Below, piece after piece: positions 1 to 11,544 of a DNA stretch of 64,000 nucleotides (the first letter of the stretch is position 1; each line of letters opens with the position of its first letter). The notes under the pieces were generated by a model. The model saw nothing but the letters and a program-made list of their open reading frames with translations, did not search any database and was not told the DNA's origin. Source of the DNA: Budorcas taxicolor (Eukaryota; Chordata; Mammalia; Artiodactyla; Bovidae); assembly GCF_023091745.1 (NCBI RefSeq), contig NC_068934.1, forward strand, positions 15,268,434-15,332,433, read 5' to 3'. A program made the translations under genes and the position numbers.

Positions 1-744
1 ATGTGTGTTGTTTTTTATTTTTCCCATCTCTTAATTCTTTGTGGAATTATCTCTCCACTGATCTCCAGTAGCATATTGGGCACATACTGACCTGAGGAAT
101 TAATCATTCAATGTCCTATCTTTTTACCTTTTCATACTATTCATGGTGTTCTCAAGGAAAGAATACTGAAGTGGTTTGCCATTTCCTTTCCAGTTTGGTC
201 TTCCCTTTCCAGTTTTTGTCTTTCCAGTTTTGGACTTCCCTTGTGGCTTAACCGGGAAAGAATCTGCCTGCAGTGTAGAAGATCTGGGTTTGATCCCTGG
301 GTTGGGAAGATCCCGTGGAGAAAGGAAAGGATACCCACTCCAGTATTCTTGCCTGGAGAATTCCAAGGACTGTATAGTCCATGGGGTTGCAAAGAGTCGG
401 ACATGAATGAGTGACTTTTACTTTCACTTCACTTTCCAGTTTTGTCAGAACTCTCCACCATGACACATCCATCTTGGGTAGTCCTACACAGCATGGCTCA
501 TAGTTTCATTGTGTTAGACAAGCTGTGGTCCATGTGATCAGATTGGTTAGTTTTCTGTGATTGTGGTTTTCATTCTGTCTGCCCGCTGATGGAGAAGGAT
601 AAGAAGCTTATGGAAGCTTCCTGATGGGAGAGACTGACTGAGGGGGAAATTGGGTCTTGTTCTGATGGGCGGGGCCGTGCTCCTTCCCTGTTGTTTGACC
701 TGAGGCCAACCTATGGTGGAGGTAATGAAGATAATGGCGACCAT
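1..744 (-). mobile_element. BovB LINE (RTE clade), 5' region, interrupted by a Bov-tA
   Basis: Read on the minus strand, this is the 5' leader and start region of a BovB element. Stretches such as the one around 45-180 (RC of 'ctactggagatcagtgg' and the 'gaacagtatgaaaagg' block) match the second BovB 5' region at 14954-15475 in this window. The element is split at 232/432 by a Bov-tA SINE, and the leader resumes at 432 and continues to about 740. The upstream (left) end runs out of the window, so the 3' length is unknown. No usable reading frame is present. The exact right boundary is uncertain because the 5' end of BovB is variable. Confidence 0.85.
233..431 (+). mobile_element. Bov-tA SINE nested in BovB
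   Basis: A near full-length tRNA-derived ruminant SINE. It starts at 'ggacttccc' (family start GGGCTTCCC), has the B-box-like 'gtttgatccc', the body 'gaagatccc...gccTGGAGAATTCC', and ends with a (TTTCACTTCAC)-type tail. It is flanked by an exact 13-bp TSD, 'ctttccagttttg', at 220-232 and 432-444, so its limits are firm. It inserted into an existing BovB and is therefore younger than it. Confidence 0.95.
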
Positions 745-885
745 AATGTGAAATACCTGTTTGCATCCCAGGTGTTCATTGTAGCACTATTTACCATAGA
801 CAAAACATGCAAACAATCTGCCTGTTGGTCAGATGAATGGATAGAAAAATATGAAATATATATACACACATGTATTATATAATAT
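745..885 (+). mobile_element. L1 LINE ORF2 3'-end fragment, diverged
   Basis: The stretch at 765-850 reads like the C-terminal part of L1 ORF2: 'ttcattgtagcactatttaccata' and 'gatgaatggata' correspond to the MFIAALFIIARTW...DEWI block seen intact at 2374-2450. It lies just upstream of a separate L1 whose sequence starts further 5' in ORF2, so the two are not collinear and are probably independent insertions or a rearranged junction. Confidence 0.55.
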
Positions 886-892
886 AGTAATG

Positions 893-2616
893 TCACTGCT
901 TGCAGATGACATGATCCTCTACATAGAAAACCCTAAAGACTCTACCGGAAAATTACTAGAGCTAACCAATGAATATAGTAATGTTGCAGAACATAAAATC
1001 AACACAAAGAAATCCCTTGCATTCCTATACACTAATAATGAGAAAATAGAGAAATTAAGGAAACAATTCCATTCACCATTGCAATGAAAAGAATAAAATA
1101 CTTAGGAATATATCTACCTAAAGAAACTAAAGATCTATATATAGAAAACTATAAAACACTGATGAAAGAAATCAAAGAGGACACTAATAGATGGAGAAAT
1201 ATACCATGTTCATGGATCGGAAGAATCAATATAGTGAACAGGAGTATACTATCCAAAGCAATCTATAGATTCAATGCAATCCCTATCAAGCTACCAGCAG
1301 TATTTTTCACAGAGTTAGAACAAATAATTTCACAATTTGTGTGGAAATACAAAAAACCTCAAATAGCCAAAGCAATCTTGAGAAAGAGGAATGGAACTGG
1401 AGGAATCAACCTGCCTGACTTCACGCTCTACTACAAAGCCATAGTCATCAAGAGAGTATGGTACTGGCACAAAGACAGAAATATAGATCAATGGAACAAA
1501 ATAGAAAGCCCAGAGATAAATCCACACACCTATGGACACCTTATCTTCCACAAAAGAGGCAAGAATATACAATGGAGAAAAGATAATCTCTTTAACAAGT
1601 GGTGCTGGGAAAACTGGTCAACCACTTGTAAAAGAATGAAACTAGAACAGTTTATAACAACATACACAAAAATCAACTAAAAATGGATTAAAGATCTAAA
1701 CATAAGGCCAGAAACTATAAAACTAGAGATAACACAGGCAAAACACTTTCCGACATAAATCACAGAAGGATCCTCTATGATCCACCTCCCAGAATATTGG
1801 AAATAAAAGCAAAAATAAACAAATGGGACCTAATTAAACTTAAAAGCTTCTGCACAACAAAAGAAACTATAAACAAGGTGAAAAGATAGACTTCTGAATG
1901 GGAGAAAATAATAGCAAATGAAGCAACTGACAAACAACTAATCTCAAAAATATACAAGCAACTCCTGCAGCTCAATTTCAGAAAAATAAATGACCCAATC
2001 AAAAAATGGGCCAAAGAACTAAATAGACATTTCTCCAAAGACGACATATGGATGGCTAACAAGCACATGAAAAGATGCTCAAAATCACTCATTATCAGAG
2101 AAATGCAAATCAAAACCAAAATGAGGTACCATTTCACACCAGTTAGAATGGCTGCGATCCAAAAGTCTACAAGCAATATATGCTGGAGAGGGTGTGGAGA
2201 AAAGGGAACCCTCTTACACTTTTGGTGGGAATGCAAACTAGTACAGCCACTATGGAGAACAGTGTGGAGATTCCTTAAAAAAACTGGAAATAGAACTGCC
2301 TTATGACCCAGCAATCCCACTACTGGGCATACACACCAAGAAAACCAGAATTGAAAGAGACACGTGTACCCCAATGTTCATTGCAGCACTGTTTATAATA
2401 GCCAGGACATGGAAGCACCCTAGATGTCCATCAGCAGATGAATGGATAAGAAAGCTGTGGTACATATACACAACGGAATATTACTCAGCCATTAAAAAGA
2501 ATACATTTGAATCCATTCTAATGAGGTGGATGAAACTGGAGCCTATTATACAGAGTGAAGTAAGCCAGAAAGAAAAATACCAATACAGTATACTAACACA
2601 TATATATGGAATTTAG
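893..2616 (+). pseudogene. L1 ORF2 remnant (RT C-terminal part to Cys-rich domain)
   Basis: ORF2p carries endonuclease, reverse transcriptase and a C-terminal Cys-rich domain; only the last two parts remain. The catalytic ADD residues lie at about 904-912. A one-base shift near 1050 moves the frame to 1084-1680. That frame ends at TAA (1678-1680), where the related copies read TCA. Further damage includes a short deletion near 1722, an in-frame TAG at about 1887, and an extra A near 2280 that shifts the last part into the 2374-2616 frame. The Cys-rich motif CX3CX7HX4C survives at about 2182-2235. It cannot encode an active protein. Confidence 0.93.
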
Positions 2617-2972
2617 AAAGATGGTAATGATAAGCACAGATATATAGAACAGAATTTTGGACTCTGTGGGAGAGGGCGAGGGTGGGATGATTTGGGAGAA
2701 TGGCATTGAAACATGTATAATATCATATATGAAATGAATCCCCAGTCCAGGTTTGATGCATAATACTGGATGCTTGTAACTGGTGCACTGAGATGACTCA
2801 GAGAGATGGTACTGGGAGGGAGGAGGGAGGGGGGTTCAGGATGGGGAACACGTGTATACCTGTGGCAGATTCATATTGATGTATGGCAAAACCAATACAA
2901 TATAGTAAAGTAAAAATAAGTAAATAAAAATAAAAGGTGAGTTCTGATCTTCAAAAAAATAAAAAAATAAAA
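893..2972 (+). mobile_element. Ruminant L1 LINE copy 1, 5'-truncated
   Basis: The element begins inside the reverse transcriptase domain of ORF2, at the FADDMILY-type motif (about 900-925). It runs through the native ORF2 stop (2614-2616), then a G-rich 3' UTR (2665-2840) and an A-rich tail near 2930-2972. It is collinear with two other copies at 27743 and 39553. Missing parts are the 5' UTR, ORF1, the endonuclease and the N-terminal RT. No clear TSD was seen. Confidence 0.95.
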
Positions 2973-4104
2973 TGAATGAAGGAAATGCATATCAACCTTT
3001 ACTGAATATCTGCATTGTACCAGGTATCCTCAGGAAAGGAGAAGTAAATGTGATCTTGGACCTATTCCCCTAAAGTGAAATAATTACACTTGATATCTTG
3101 TGCTAAGATTGTTTATAGAAGGAAACATGGAAGCAGAGGACTTTTGGGATCAGTTATTTATATCTGACAGGATCAGGAATACAAAGTCCAAGTACTTGGA
3201 AAAAGAATGGTTAGAGCTAGAGTTTTCAAGAAAATGAGAATCTTCTAGGATCAGAGGAAGTATGGTTCACATGTGGAAGCATTTGCAATGTGAAGCTTTC
3301 TGACAACTAGAAGCAGCCAGAAACTGCCAGATGCTGTGGCATGAGTGTGAGGGATTCAGGCAATTAGGCTGGGGAAGGATTACCAGGAATCAGGCAAAAG
3401 GATTCTAAAATCTCTTGCTATGGAGTTTAGCCATTATACCGTAGGTGATGGTGAAATATTTCACGGAGGGAGCAAATTGAACAGTTCCATTGACTATTAC
3501 ACTGTTCAGTAAATTCAAGCTAGTTTATTCTATGAAAACAAATGACCTCAAATCTACATGACTTATTATTTCAAAATATATTTCTAGCATATATCATATA
3601 TTCATTATGGGTCATGTGTGGCCCTATTCTATGCCATTCTCTTTCTGACACCCAAACTCACAAAACTACCTATTTTGGGCAATTTGGTGGTAGAAGTGGG
3701 AAAAGGGATACCTAAACTCACTAGCCTGTATGCAAAACTTCTCCTAGAAATGGCATTTGTTACATTTATCCATATTTCATTGGCAAAGTAAATCACATGG
3801 TTGCACTGAGGTACATGAAAGCATACACATAATTTTCCATTAGGGAAAATAACCCAGGTCAGAGAAATGGGGATAATTCAGTCCACCAAAGATGATCATA
3901 TGTGAGCATTTTAGATGTGAGGAAACCTGAAACCTTACTAATTAGGAAGTAAGCTAGAATAAATTAGAGACAGCTTTGAATGAACGATATTTTGTAAACT
4001 ATAGGTTTGATATTTTCAAGTAAATCCAGAAACATAAAATAAGAAAAAAAATATGGCATGTCTAGATTTTCTTGACAGGAATAATAGTTTGTGATCATTG
4101 TCAC
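2973..4104. other. No gene; old diverged sequence
   Basis: No open frame or young repeat is visible. At 2995-3060 there is a faint match to a common mammalian repeat motif (attgagcacctactatgtgccaggcactg type). The part at 3510-3830 ('aagtaaatcacatgg', 'gtcatgtgtgg') vaguely resembles an ancient MLT-like or other old repeat, but I cannot name the family. Confidence 0.45.
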
Positions 4105-4109
4105 ATTAT

Positions 4110-4345
4110 TACTGGTGATAATCATAGCTAAACCTGCACTGAAGTGGAGCATGTTTTCATTTAACAATGCAGGTACATTCTCCCATTCAGTTTTCATGGC
4201 CATCCTAGGAGACATGCAAAGTCATTAGCATTATCCCCATTCTTCAGAGCAGTAAGCTAATGTTCAATGAAACCCACTAAGTTTGTCCCAAGTTACAATG
4301 ACTAAGTGACAGACCTGAACTCAAATAGGAGAGGCTCTGCACTCA
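4110..4345 (-). repeat. MIR SINE, ancient
   Basis: Read on the plus strand it follows the reverse MIR order: a 'cattatccccattcttcagagcag' core, then gttacaatgactaagtgac and 'gacctgaactcaaat', equivalent to MIR 'ggtcacacagctagtaagtg ... cctgggttcgaat'. Strong divergence is typical of this pre-eutherian SINE. Confidence 0.75.
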
Positions 4346-5216
4346 AAACTAATATTAAAGTGAAATGGACAAAAAGTTTCACCTAAGGAATTTCATCACT
4401 GCTCTGACAATATGTGAAAACTTCTTTATAGTTCCTTTTTTCTAGGATAATTTAAAAGTAAACATCAGTTTTCCTCAGTCATACTTATCACAAATCCTGA
4501 ATCAGTGTGATCTAGGTTTATTGGTTTATATGCCATAGTATGAAAATGGAAGCTCATACTCTTTCAACTGCATACTTATCATAAGATTAGCTGTGAAATG
4601 ATTTTTTACTAACCCATGAAGATTTCTAACATGCATTTATCAGAAGCTAATCCAGCCAGTTCCTAAATACAATGCTACACTTTTCTCTATGTTCTTATAG
4701 GTTTTATTAGAAAATGCTAGCTTCTCTCTGCCTGGAATCAGCATTTTGTCAGATACCTGGCCAATGTGCTTTGTCAGAAAATATACTGTCCAAAGGATTT
4801 TAAACATTCCCAGAACCCACTTCACCTAATAAAAGTTACCTGTAAAGGCTGTAGTTGCTTTATAAAGATTTCTTCACAAAAAGTAAAAGGAGAAAATCAG
4901 TCATACCAACTCTTTATTAAAAAATGTGCATACCCTGATTCCTCATTTTCTGACATCTGAATACAGGAGAAGCATAATGAACGGAGGCAGTGCAATGCCA
5001 TAGAGAAGGCCCCATGTTCAGAAGACTAGAGATGAACATCCTTATTTTGTATCTCCCTCTGTGTTATTATGTGAATGTGGGCCAGTCAGACTCCCTGAGC
5101 TGCAGGAACCCTGTGTAGAAAAGAAGGGTCAAGTAGATGATGCTACACCGCTCTTGCAATTCTAATATTCTCTTACTTTAACAAGACAGAATCCATTCAT
5201 TCATATAATGCTTAGT
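4346..5216. other. No gene or young repeat recognised
   Basis: AT-rich sequence. The short frames on both strands (60-65 codons around 4640-4960) have no recognisable motif and are of the length expected by chance. Confidence 0.5.
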
Positions 5217-5350
5217 CTGGAGAAGGAAATGGCAACCCACTCCAGAATTCCTGCCTGGAGAATTCCATGTATCGATAGAGGAGCCTGGTGGGCTATACAG
5301 TCAATGGGGGTCACACAGAGTCAGACACGACTGAGTGACTAATTTTCACA
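5217..5350 (+). mobile_element. Bov-tA/BovA fragment, 5'-truncated
   Basis: Begins at 'ctggagaaggaaatggc' and runs through 'gagtcagacacgactgagtgact'. This is the BovB-derived 3' half of the ruminant SINE; the tRNA-related half is missing. Confidence 0.9.
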
Positions 5351-5364
5351 TTTTTTTCTTTAGG

Positions 5365-5580
5365 CTGTACACCAAATTAGTTTTGGATAAATGGATACTC
5401 AGTTCCAGGCTCTGTGCAGATGCCAAAAATAGAAAGTCGGATAAGACACGATCAGCTATAGCCCTTGCCATCTGTGACCCCACAGACAATGCAGGGAGGC
5501 AGACGGGGAAAATAATGCTCTTAGCACAGTGCAAGTGTGATGTTGGAGCACAAAGAAGAAGACAGAGAAGGGCACACAGG
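5365..5580 (+). repeat. Ancient mammalian interspersed repeat, family uncertain
   Basis: The order 'caggctctgtgcagatgcca...gataagacac...cttgccatctgtgacc...acaatgcagggaggcagac...agtgtgatgttggagcacaaagaag' follows a common old repeat pattern (ggatacaaagatgaataagacac...ccctgccctcaaggagct...cagacaa...gtgtgataagtgct...ggagcacagagg). This explains the 91-codon open frame here, so I do not call a gene. Confidence 0.45.
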
Positions 5581-5734
5581 ATCTTGTATTCATATCAAAA
5601 TTTGTTATAGCACAAGAACTTTTAAAGTCAGGTGCCTCTTCCATGTGGCATCCTTGTTGTTAACCTGTCCCCATGCAAGCTAAACATTCCCCACTGCTCT
5701 TCACTATTCCTGCTTTGTACATCTGCCATCTTAA

Positions 5735-5870
5735 TATTATTTCCATTTAGCTATGAGTAAACTGAAGCTCAGGGAATGAGTTACCCAAAGCTTCATGAAT
5801 GTAAATTAGTAAAGTGGCCTCTGAGACCCCATCATCTGACCCTAAAACCAATGCTTTTATCTCCCTTGCA
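5735..5870 (-). repeat. MIR SINE, ancient
   Basis: 'attatttccatttagctatgagtaaactgaagctcagggaatgag' is the reverse of the MIR segment 'ctcagtttcctcatctgtaaaatggggataat'. Confidence 0.7.
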
Positions 5871-5874
5871 AGCA

Positions 5875-6955
5875 TTTTGAGTGCGTGCATTTTGAACACC
5901 TTATGAATATTTTTTTCCTCTGTGTCCTTGATTCCCTTGTATAAATTGTAAAGACTTCAGTTGTAGTTTTGCCATTGACTGATGAGATCAGCTACCTGTT
6001 TTTGTTTTTGTTTTTGTTTTAATTTCATTGTATGATCAAGTCCCTGCTTGTTAAGGACTTGACTCCATCAGCTTTGATGAAGACCTTGATTGGAAGTAGG
6101 TGTTGATAGCCCTCTGTGGAGTTACAGAGGCTGGCAGGAAGCATTTTGCTTTTGCATTCAGACCACTGAAGGGAGTGTTCAGAATAGAAACAAGAGGTTC
6201 CCTTTTGGCATTTTCATCCTGGATTAATTTTGCCAAGATGGATGCACAATCTCACTTCCAGGCCACTTCACAAAAGCCCCTTCAAGTGCAAAAGAAAATG
6301 ATTCCTTGAGAAGCCAGAGAAAAAGAGTGTTAAAAAAACAGTTGAGTGTTAAAAGATGCCTATCCCAGGAGCCTTCTTCAGATTCACTAGTTGAACTATT
6401 TGGAGCTTGAAGCAGCATCTGTCGGGGCTGTGGTCAGATGGAAATGCAATAAAATGTAAAGACAAATACAAATTTAGCTCTCTAAAATCTATTGCAGTGG
6501 CTCACAAAAATCCTCCAAGGTCCTTGTACTTAGTTATTTCAGACAGGCTTGAGCAACCTTTTTCATTTCTTTTTGATGCTCCTGGGTGTCTGTGTCAAGG
6601 ACTTTTGGTGATGTTGAGGTTGGGAATTTCACAGAAAGCTTCTCAGACACCAGATCCTTGCCTCGTTGACAAATATAAATAAGAAGAGTAGAGTGGGAAG
6701 GGCTCTCCTCCCATTCTGCTAGCCCCCAAAATCACACTTAAAGGCTCTCTGCAACACTGGGGATTCAAAGTTAAGTACGACTGCTTACAAAATGGTCCAG
6801 TGCTAGTTTTTACTGACCTGAAGCAAAAGCTTCACTTAGCGCTTTTCTAAGCAACTAACTCCATATTTTTGCTTCTAAATAAAAAGATGTAGAGAATCAA
6901 TAAGAATATTGCAAAATATAGTTGTAAAAATCAGATCTTCTGTTTTTCCATGCTT
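5875..6955. other. No gene recognised; (TTTTTG)n at 5998-6020
   Basis: A short T/G hexamer tract lies at 5998-6020. Frames of 61-91 codons occur on both strands (for example 6407-6682 plus) but contain no known motif and no signs of splice-bounded exons that I can support. The region may be unique sequence. Confidence 0.5.
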
Positions 6956-6959
6956 ACTA

Positions 6960-7170
6960 TGCCTGGTTCAGTATTAAACACTTTGCATATATAGTTACTG
7001 TAAACCCTGAGTGTTAGCTAGCATATATACCCCTTTTTGATTTTGTTTTGTATATAAGATAACTGAATTTTTTTTAAAGTTAACTAACTTTGTCAGAGTT
7101 ACAGAGAAATAAGCAGGGTTTGAACTTGGCTTTATAACCCCAAACTATTAAATTATGCATTATGTCTGCC
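6960..7170 (-). repeat. MIR SINE, ancient
   Basis: Reverse MIR order: 'gcctggttcagtattaaacactttgcatat', then 'aactgaatttttttt...gttaactaactttgtcagagttacagag' and 'gcagggtttgaacttgg'. The last matches the reverse of MIR's 'gggttcgaat'. Confidence 0.65.
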
Positions 7171-7230
7171 TTGGCTCAGATATTGACTGTCACAGGACAT
7201 TCAAAGAATGATGTATCTTTAAAGACCAGC

Positions 7231-7310
7231 TGGACAGAGGAACCTGGCAGGCCATAGTCTGTGGGCAGGCAAAAGTCGGACAGGACCTAGTGACTAAACC
7301 ACTACCACCA
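7231..7310 (+). mobile_element. BovA/Bov-tA 3' end fragment
   Basis: About 80 bp: 'tggacagaggaacctggcagg...aaaagtcggacaggacctagtgactaaacc' with an (ACC)n-like tail. This is the last third of the ruminant SINE. Confidence 0.85.
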
Positions 7311-7384
7311 TTCACTTCATGGGGAGGGAAGGAAAAGCCCAGAAACAATAAGAGGCTAGTGAGAGAGCACTAAGTATGCTCTCA

Positions 7385-7495
7385 GCCACTTTGGTCTCCA
7401 GTCCTGATTCTAACACTTGCTCCTTATGACCTTGGAAAGGCTACTTAGTAACTCCCAAACTGGATTTTCTAATATGTGAGATAGGAGTATTAGGG
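7385..7495 (+). repeat. MIR SINE, ancient
   Basis: 'ggtctccagtcctgattctaacacttgctccttatgaccttggaaaggctacttagtaactc' matches the forward MIR core 'ttcaaatcccggctctgccacttactagctgtgtgaccttgggcaagttacttaacctc'. Confidence 0.7.
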
Positions 7496-7794
7496 AACCA
7501 GTCTGCCTCTCGATGCATTCACCCTACCCAGTTTCACATTTACCCATCCATTTCTCTTCAGTGCCTGCCTCCATTATCATTTAACTGTTAATAAATTTCC
7601 TTACAAAAGCCTCCCTTTTAGGGTCTTAATGCTTTTTGTACATAGAAAGAATTTGGTCATCACCATTCTAACCCATTTAATATAAACATTGCACTTCAAA
7701 CTTTTCTCCATGGTTCAAATCCTTTCTTATGTCTTTTCCTCAGTAGAAAGGGATCTGATACTTAGAATTTTATGAATGCATATACGCTGTGAAC

Positions 7795-7985
7795 CCTGTA
7801 TTAGTTTTGTTAGATCCAAAATCTAATCTCAGTCTTTTAGGTATTACGAAGGAGGGAATATTACCCCAAGCTTAAAGATAAGAAAGGTAAAGCCCAGAGT
7901 GTTGTCATAAAAGTAAAAATTTGCATAATTTCTAAGCGATAAAACTGGAATTCAGACTCACGTACTTTTGCTTTACAATCATAGG
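7795..7985 (-). repeat. MIR SINE, ancient, probable
   Basis: 'attacgaaggagggaatattaccccaagcttaaagataagaaaggtaaagcccagag' and 'aaaactggaattcagactcacgtacttttgcttt' follow the reverse MIR order. It is more diverged than the other copies. Confidence 0.5.
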
Positions 7986-8019
7986 TCCTTTCCCCTGCTC
8001 CTGTTTTTTTAGGACTAGC

Positions 8020-8221
8020 CCTTAGTCTCAAAGTGTCTGACTCTTTGTGACCCCATGGACTGTAGTCCGCCAAGCTCCTCTGTCCATGGGAATTCTCCAG
8101 GCAAAAATACTGGAGTGGATTTCTATGCCATTCTCCAGGGAATGTTCCCAACCCAGTGATAGAACCCAGGTCTCTGGCATTGCAGGTGGATTCTTAACTA
8201 GCTGAGCTACCAGGGAAACCC
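8020..8221 (-). mobile_element. Bov-tA SINE
   Basis: Full-length copy in reverse: it opens with 'tctgactctttgtgaccccatggactgtag' and closes with 'gctgagctaccagggaaaccc', the complement of GGGCTTCCCTGGTGGCTCAGC. The interior tRNA-like part (8150-8215) is intact in order. Confidence 0.93.
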
Positions 8222-8224
8222 AAC

Positions 8225-9252
8225 CCTTACCATCATACAGCTGTATGGAAAACATGGAAAGTAAAGTGTGACCACAAGGTGGACCCAAGTGGACTATGAC
8301 TGGTCTCTCTGTGATAACCACTCACTCAGAGATCTTTGCACAACCATTTTCCATAGTCAAAGTGTTTGCATAATGTCACCATTTTGCCCTATTCCTCTTA
8401 TTCTTATAGGGCCCAGAAAAGCAATATAGTGACTCAGTGCCTGAGAGAAGATGAATCCCATGTGTTCTTGGCAAGTGAAATCAATGTTCCTTTGTGCCAT
8501 ATTCCTTTCATGGACATTAAAATGTAACTTATCTTAAATATTGTAATTCACATGACCAAAAATCTTCTTTGATGAAAGATAATCTTAAATTTAAACATGT
8601 AAGAACAGTCTTGGCATATCCATATATTGGTTAAGTTTATTTTTGTTACTATAAAATAGGAATGATGCTACCATACCTTACCATGGGGTTAAACCATCCA
8701 TCCATCTTCTCAGTAGGAACATTTTATGCATCATGTGGCCCTGTCTGTTGTCCAGCATTGTTACAAACTGATCTTGCAAACACCTTGACAAAGTTAATAT
8801 ACATTGAATCTGCACTGCATTTTATTATTAAGTCTCTTTTGTGGTGGAGGACAGCGATATTTGGTTATAAGCTCAAGTATATAATCTTGATGTGTATTAT
8901 CTGATCTTCATATTTTCATTAGAAATAATTGGCATTAATATAAGTTATTAAGAATCGGTGCCTAAAAGCATTTGAGACAAACTTCAAAGTAGTCTCACTA
9001 AGTGCTAATAGAGAACACATATGATTGTTTAAATTGCACAGGTGTGATATGTGCAATGTAATAAACTCTTAAAAGTCTCAGGGCACATAATTAGATTTAC
9101 TAAAATATGTAAATTGTTTGAGAAAAAATATTAGAAAGTCTCTTACCAACATAATAAAAACCTTAGTAAGGCAAGCATAGTCACAACTTAAGTTGAGAAA
9201 AAGGGTTTTGCATTTATAATAGTAGAGATTTACACAAGAGATCTCTGAAGGG
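8225..9252. other. No gene or recognised repeat
   Basis: AT-rich. The 80-codon frame at 8662-8904 (plus) has no motif and lies in sequence I cannot assign. Confidence 0.5.
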
Positions 9253-9254
9253 GC

Positions 9255-9408
9255 TTCAATTCAGTTTAGTCACTCAGTCGTGTCCAGCCTTTGTGACTCC
9301 ATGGCCTGTATCACACCAGGCCTCCCTGTCCATCACCAATTACCAGAGTTTACTCAGACTCATGTCCATTGAGTCAGTGATGCCATCCAACCATCTCATC
9401 CTCTGTTG
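9255..9408 (-). mobile_element. BovB LINE 3' end
   Basis: Reverse of the BovB 3' terminus: 'cagtttagtcactcagtcgtgtcc...ccaggcctccctgtccatcacc...gagtcagtgatgccatccaaccatctcatcctctg'. Strongly 5'-truncated; only about 150 bp remain. Confidence 0.9.
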
Positions 9409-9890
9409 GTTGGTAGTTAAATCAGATACATATTAATTCTGGCTACAGATAACTTTATTTTCATTGCAACGTATTTTAAACTTGTTTATAATAAATATAA
9501 TATATTTTAACATTTCAAAAATCTTATTAAAATTCTACATGCCTAGATAGGTGATTATCTCTGGTGGTCTCAACAATGTATTTGAGGTACCTCCAAAATC
9601 GGCATCTGTGTGTGTGTGTGTGTTGATATGGTATGTTTATCCAAAAGAAAATCCCTGCAGTCGATTTCCTGAAAATACGGAACTCTGGTCTCTAGGTCTC
9701 TGAGACTCAAGTTGCAGGTGTAGCTGACATCAGGCTCAGTTCTTGAGTCCCCCCGTTGACTGTGCTGGATTTCACTCCTGTCTTCACTGAGACTCAGCAT
9801 CAGTACCCAGACTATAAGCCTTAGGCCTCAAAGGCCCCAATGAACAGGTCATAATAATTAAATGATAGTATAATACAAAGTACTGTTACT
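9409..9890. other. No gene; (TG)n at 9604-9623
   Basis: A short TG tract sits in otherwise unassigned sequence. A 76-codon minus-strand frame (9570-9800) crosses the TG tract, which argues against it being coding. Confidence 0.5.
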
Positions 9891-9894
9891 TAGC

Positions 9895-10118
9895 AATGAT
9901 GATGCCAGGCGCCTTGCTAGATACCTCACACTCACACAGAGTACTGGATGTTGCCCTGGTGGCAGCCTGGCTCCATCACTGTTATCATCTGCACTTTTAG
10001 AAGAGGAAACAGAGGTTAGTGTGGTTAAATAATTAGTCCCAAATAATACATTTTATAAATAGTGGAACCAGCAATTGCTCTCAAACCAGTCTAGCTCCGA
10101 AGCCCTTGCTCTTTCTGC
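9895..10118 (-). repeat. MIR SINE, ancient, near complete
   Basis: Reverse MIR order: 'gatgccaggcgccttgctagatacctcacac', 'ttatcatctgcacttttagaagaggaaacagagg', then 'ggaaccagcaattgctctcaaaccagtctagctccgaagcccttgctctttct'. It carries an extra block at 9955-9980 relative to the core. Confidence 0.75.
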
Positions 10119-10269
10119 TTGTAGGACAAGAATAAAATAAAAAGAAACAAGCATGCGTGGCGACCCTTGGTTCAGCTGATAATGCATGGCTTTTGGATCA
10201 AAAGTTTCTGGGTACTTATGACATATGAACTGATTTCATGCCCAAATTTACCACCACAAGCCCTACTTA

Positions 10270-10915
10270 TCATCTAATCTACTTGAAAATGAAATTTTTG
10301 CCAGCAACAGGAATAGACTTGAAAGGCATTATACTCAGTGAAATAAGTCAGACAGAGAAAGACGAATACTGCATGGTATCACATATATGAAAGTGAAAGT
10401 GAAAGTCATTCAGTTGTGTCCAACTCTTTGAGACCCCATGGACTATATAGTCAATGGAATTCTCCAGGCCAGAATACTGGAGGATGTACCAGAATACATT
10501 CCCTTCTTCAGGGGATCTTCCCAGTCCAGAGATCAAACTGAGGTCTCCTGCATTGCAGGTGGATTTTTTTACCAGCTGAACCACCAGGGAAGCCCATCAC
10601 ATATATGAGGAATATAAAAAATACAACCAAAATGAATAGAACACATAAGCAGCAGACTCAACAGATATAAAGAATGAACCAGTAGTTTCCAGTGAGGGAG
10701 GCAAAGAGAAGATAGAGGTAGGGAAATCAGAGGTGCACACTATTAGGTATAATACAAATGACAGGATACACTGTATAACAGGCAGAGTACAATCAATATT
10801 TTCTGATAACTATAAGTAGAGTATAACCTTTAAAAATTGTGAATCATTATATTGTAGATCTGTAATACATAACATTTTGTAGTGATTATACTTTAATAGA
10901 AAATCAAATAAAACT
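10270..10915 (+). mobile_element. L1 LINE 3' end, interrupted by Bov-tA
   Basis: 'cagcaacaggaatagacttg...gtgaaataagtcagacagagaaagacgaatactgcatggtatcacatatatga' is the end of L1 ORF2 plus the start of the 3' UTR in a mammalian L1M-type element. The 3' UTR resumes after the SINE at 10609 and continues to the 'cattatattgtagatc' and 'tactttaatag' blocks near 10900. Confidence 0.8.
10391..10595 (-). mobile_element. Bov-tA SINE nested in L1
   Basis: A full-length reverse copy from 'aagtgaaagtgaaagtcattcag' to 'ccaccagggaagccc'. An exact 13-bp TSD 'atcacatatatga' lies at 10378-10390 and 10596-10608, so the insertion into the L1 3' UTR is certain. Confidence 0.97.
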
Positions 10916-11189
10916 TGCATGGTTATTTAAATAATGTAAAATATATCATATATAAGGTATTCAGAAGAAGATATGTTAATATCTTAAGAATGATAGGCTG
11001 TAGATAAATAATGGATTTTTCTTCATATTTATTTAGAGTAGCTACTTCTACTTAAACTATTATTGATGACCTATGATTTCCTTAGCACTGTGCTGGAAAT
11101 AATAGATTCTTACATCATATTATCTAATTTTATACTTGTACTGTCTCAGAAATATAGGTATTATTTTTGTTTCTACACACTAAAAACAA

Positions 11190-11510
11190 ACTATCAGAAG
11201 GAGATATTAAAGAAACAATCACATTTACCTCCACATCAGAAGAATAAAACACTTAGGAATAAATCTGTTCACTGTAAAAGCCTTTTCCTAAGAACAATAT
11301 AAGACCATTATGAAAGAAATTGAAGATAACACAAATAGATAGAAAAATTCACTGTGTTCTTGGATTGGAAAAGTTAATATTGTTAAAATGACCATACTAG
11401 CCAAGGAGATTCTCAGATTCAGTGCAATCACTATTAAAATACCAATAGCATTTTTCAGATAACGAAACAAATAGTTTTAATTTTCTTATAGAAATGCAAA
11501 CCTCATTTTT
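11190..11510 (+). mobile_element. Diverged L1 ORF2 fragment
   Basis: 'agaataaaacacttaggaataaatctg...aaagaaattgaagataacacaaatagatag...gtgttcttggattggaaaagttaatattgttaaaatgaccatactagccaa...attcagtgcaatcactattaaaatacc' is the same RT/thumb segment as 1090-1330 but much more diverged, with stops in all frames. Confidence 0.85.
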
Positions 11511-11544
11511 ATCCTGATTTTGAATTGCAATGATACAATAAATA

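Noticed and set aside
234..300. tRNA gene
   Set aside because: The tRNA-like B-box region belongs to a Bov-tA SINE. No complete cloverleaf is present. The same applies to every Bov-tA in the window.
1775..2374. 199-codon minus-strand frame rich in hydrophobic residues
   Set aside because: It is the exact antisense of L1 ORF2 (copy 1). The same shadow recurs at 28418-28879 and 39914-40375.
5335..5610. 91-codon frame ending in an Arg-rich stretch
   Set aside because: Starts in a Bov-tA tail and continues in an old mammalian interspersed repeat.
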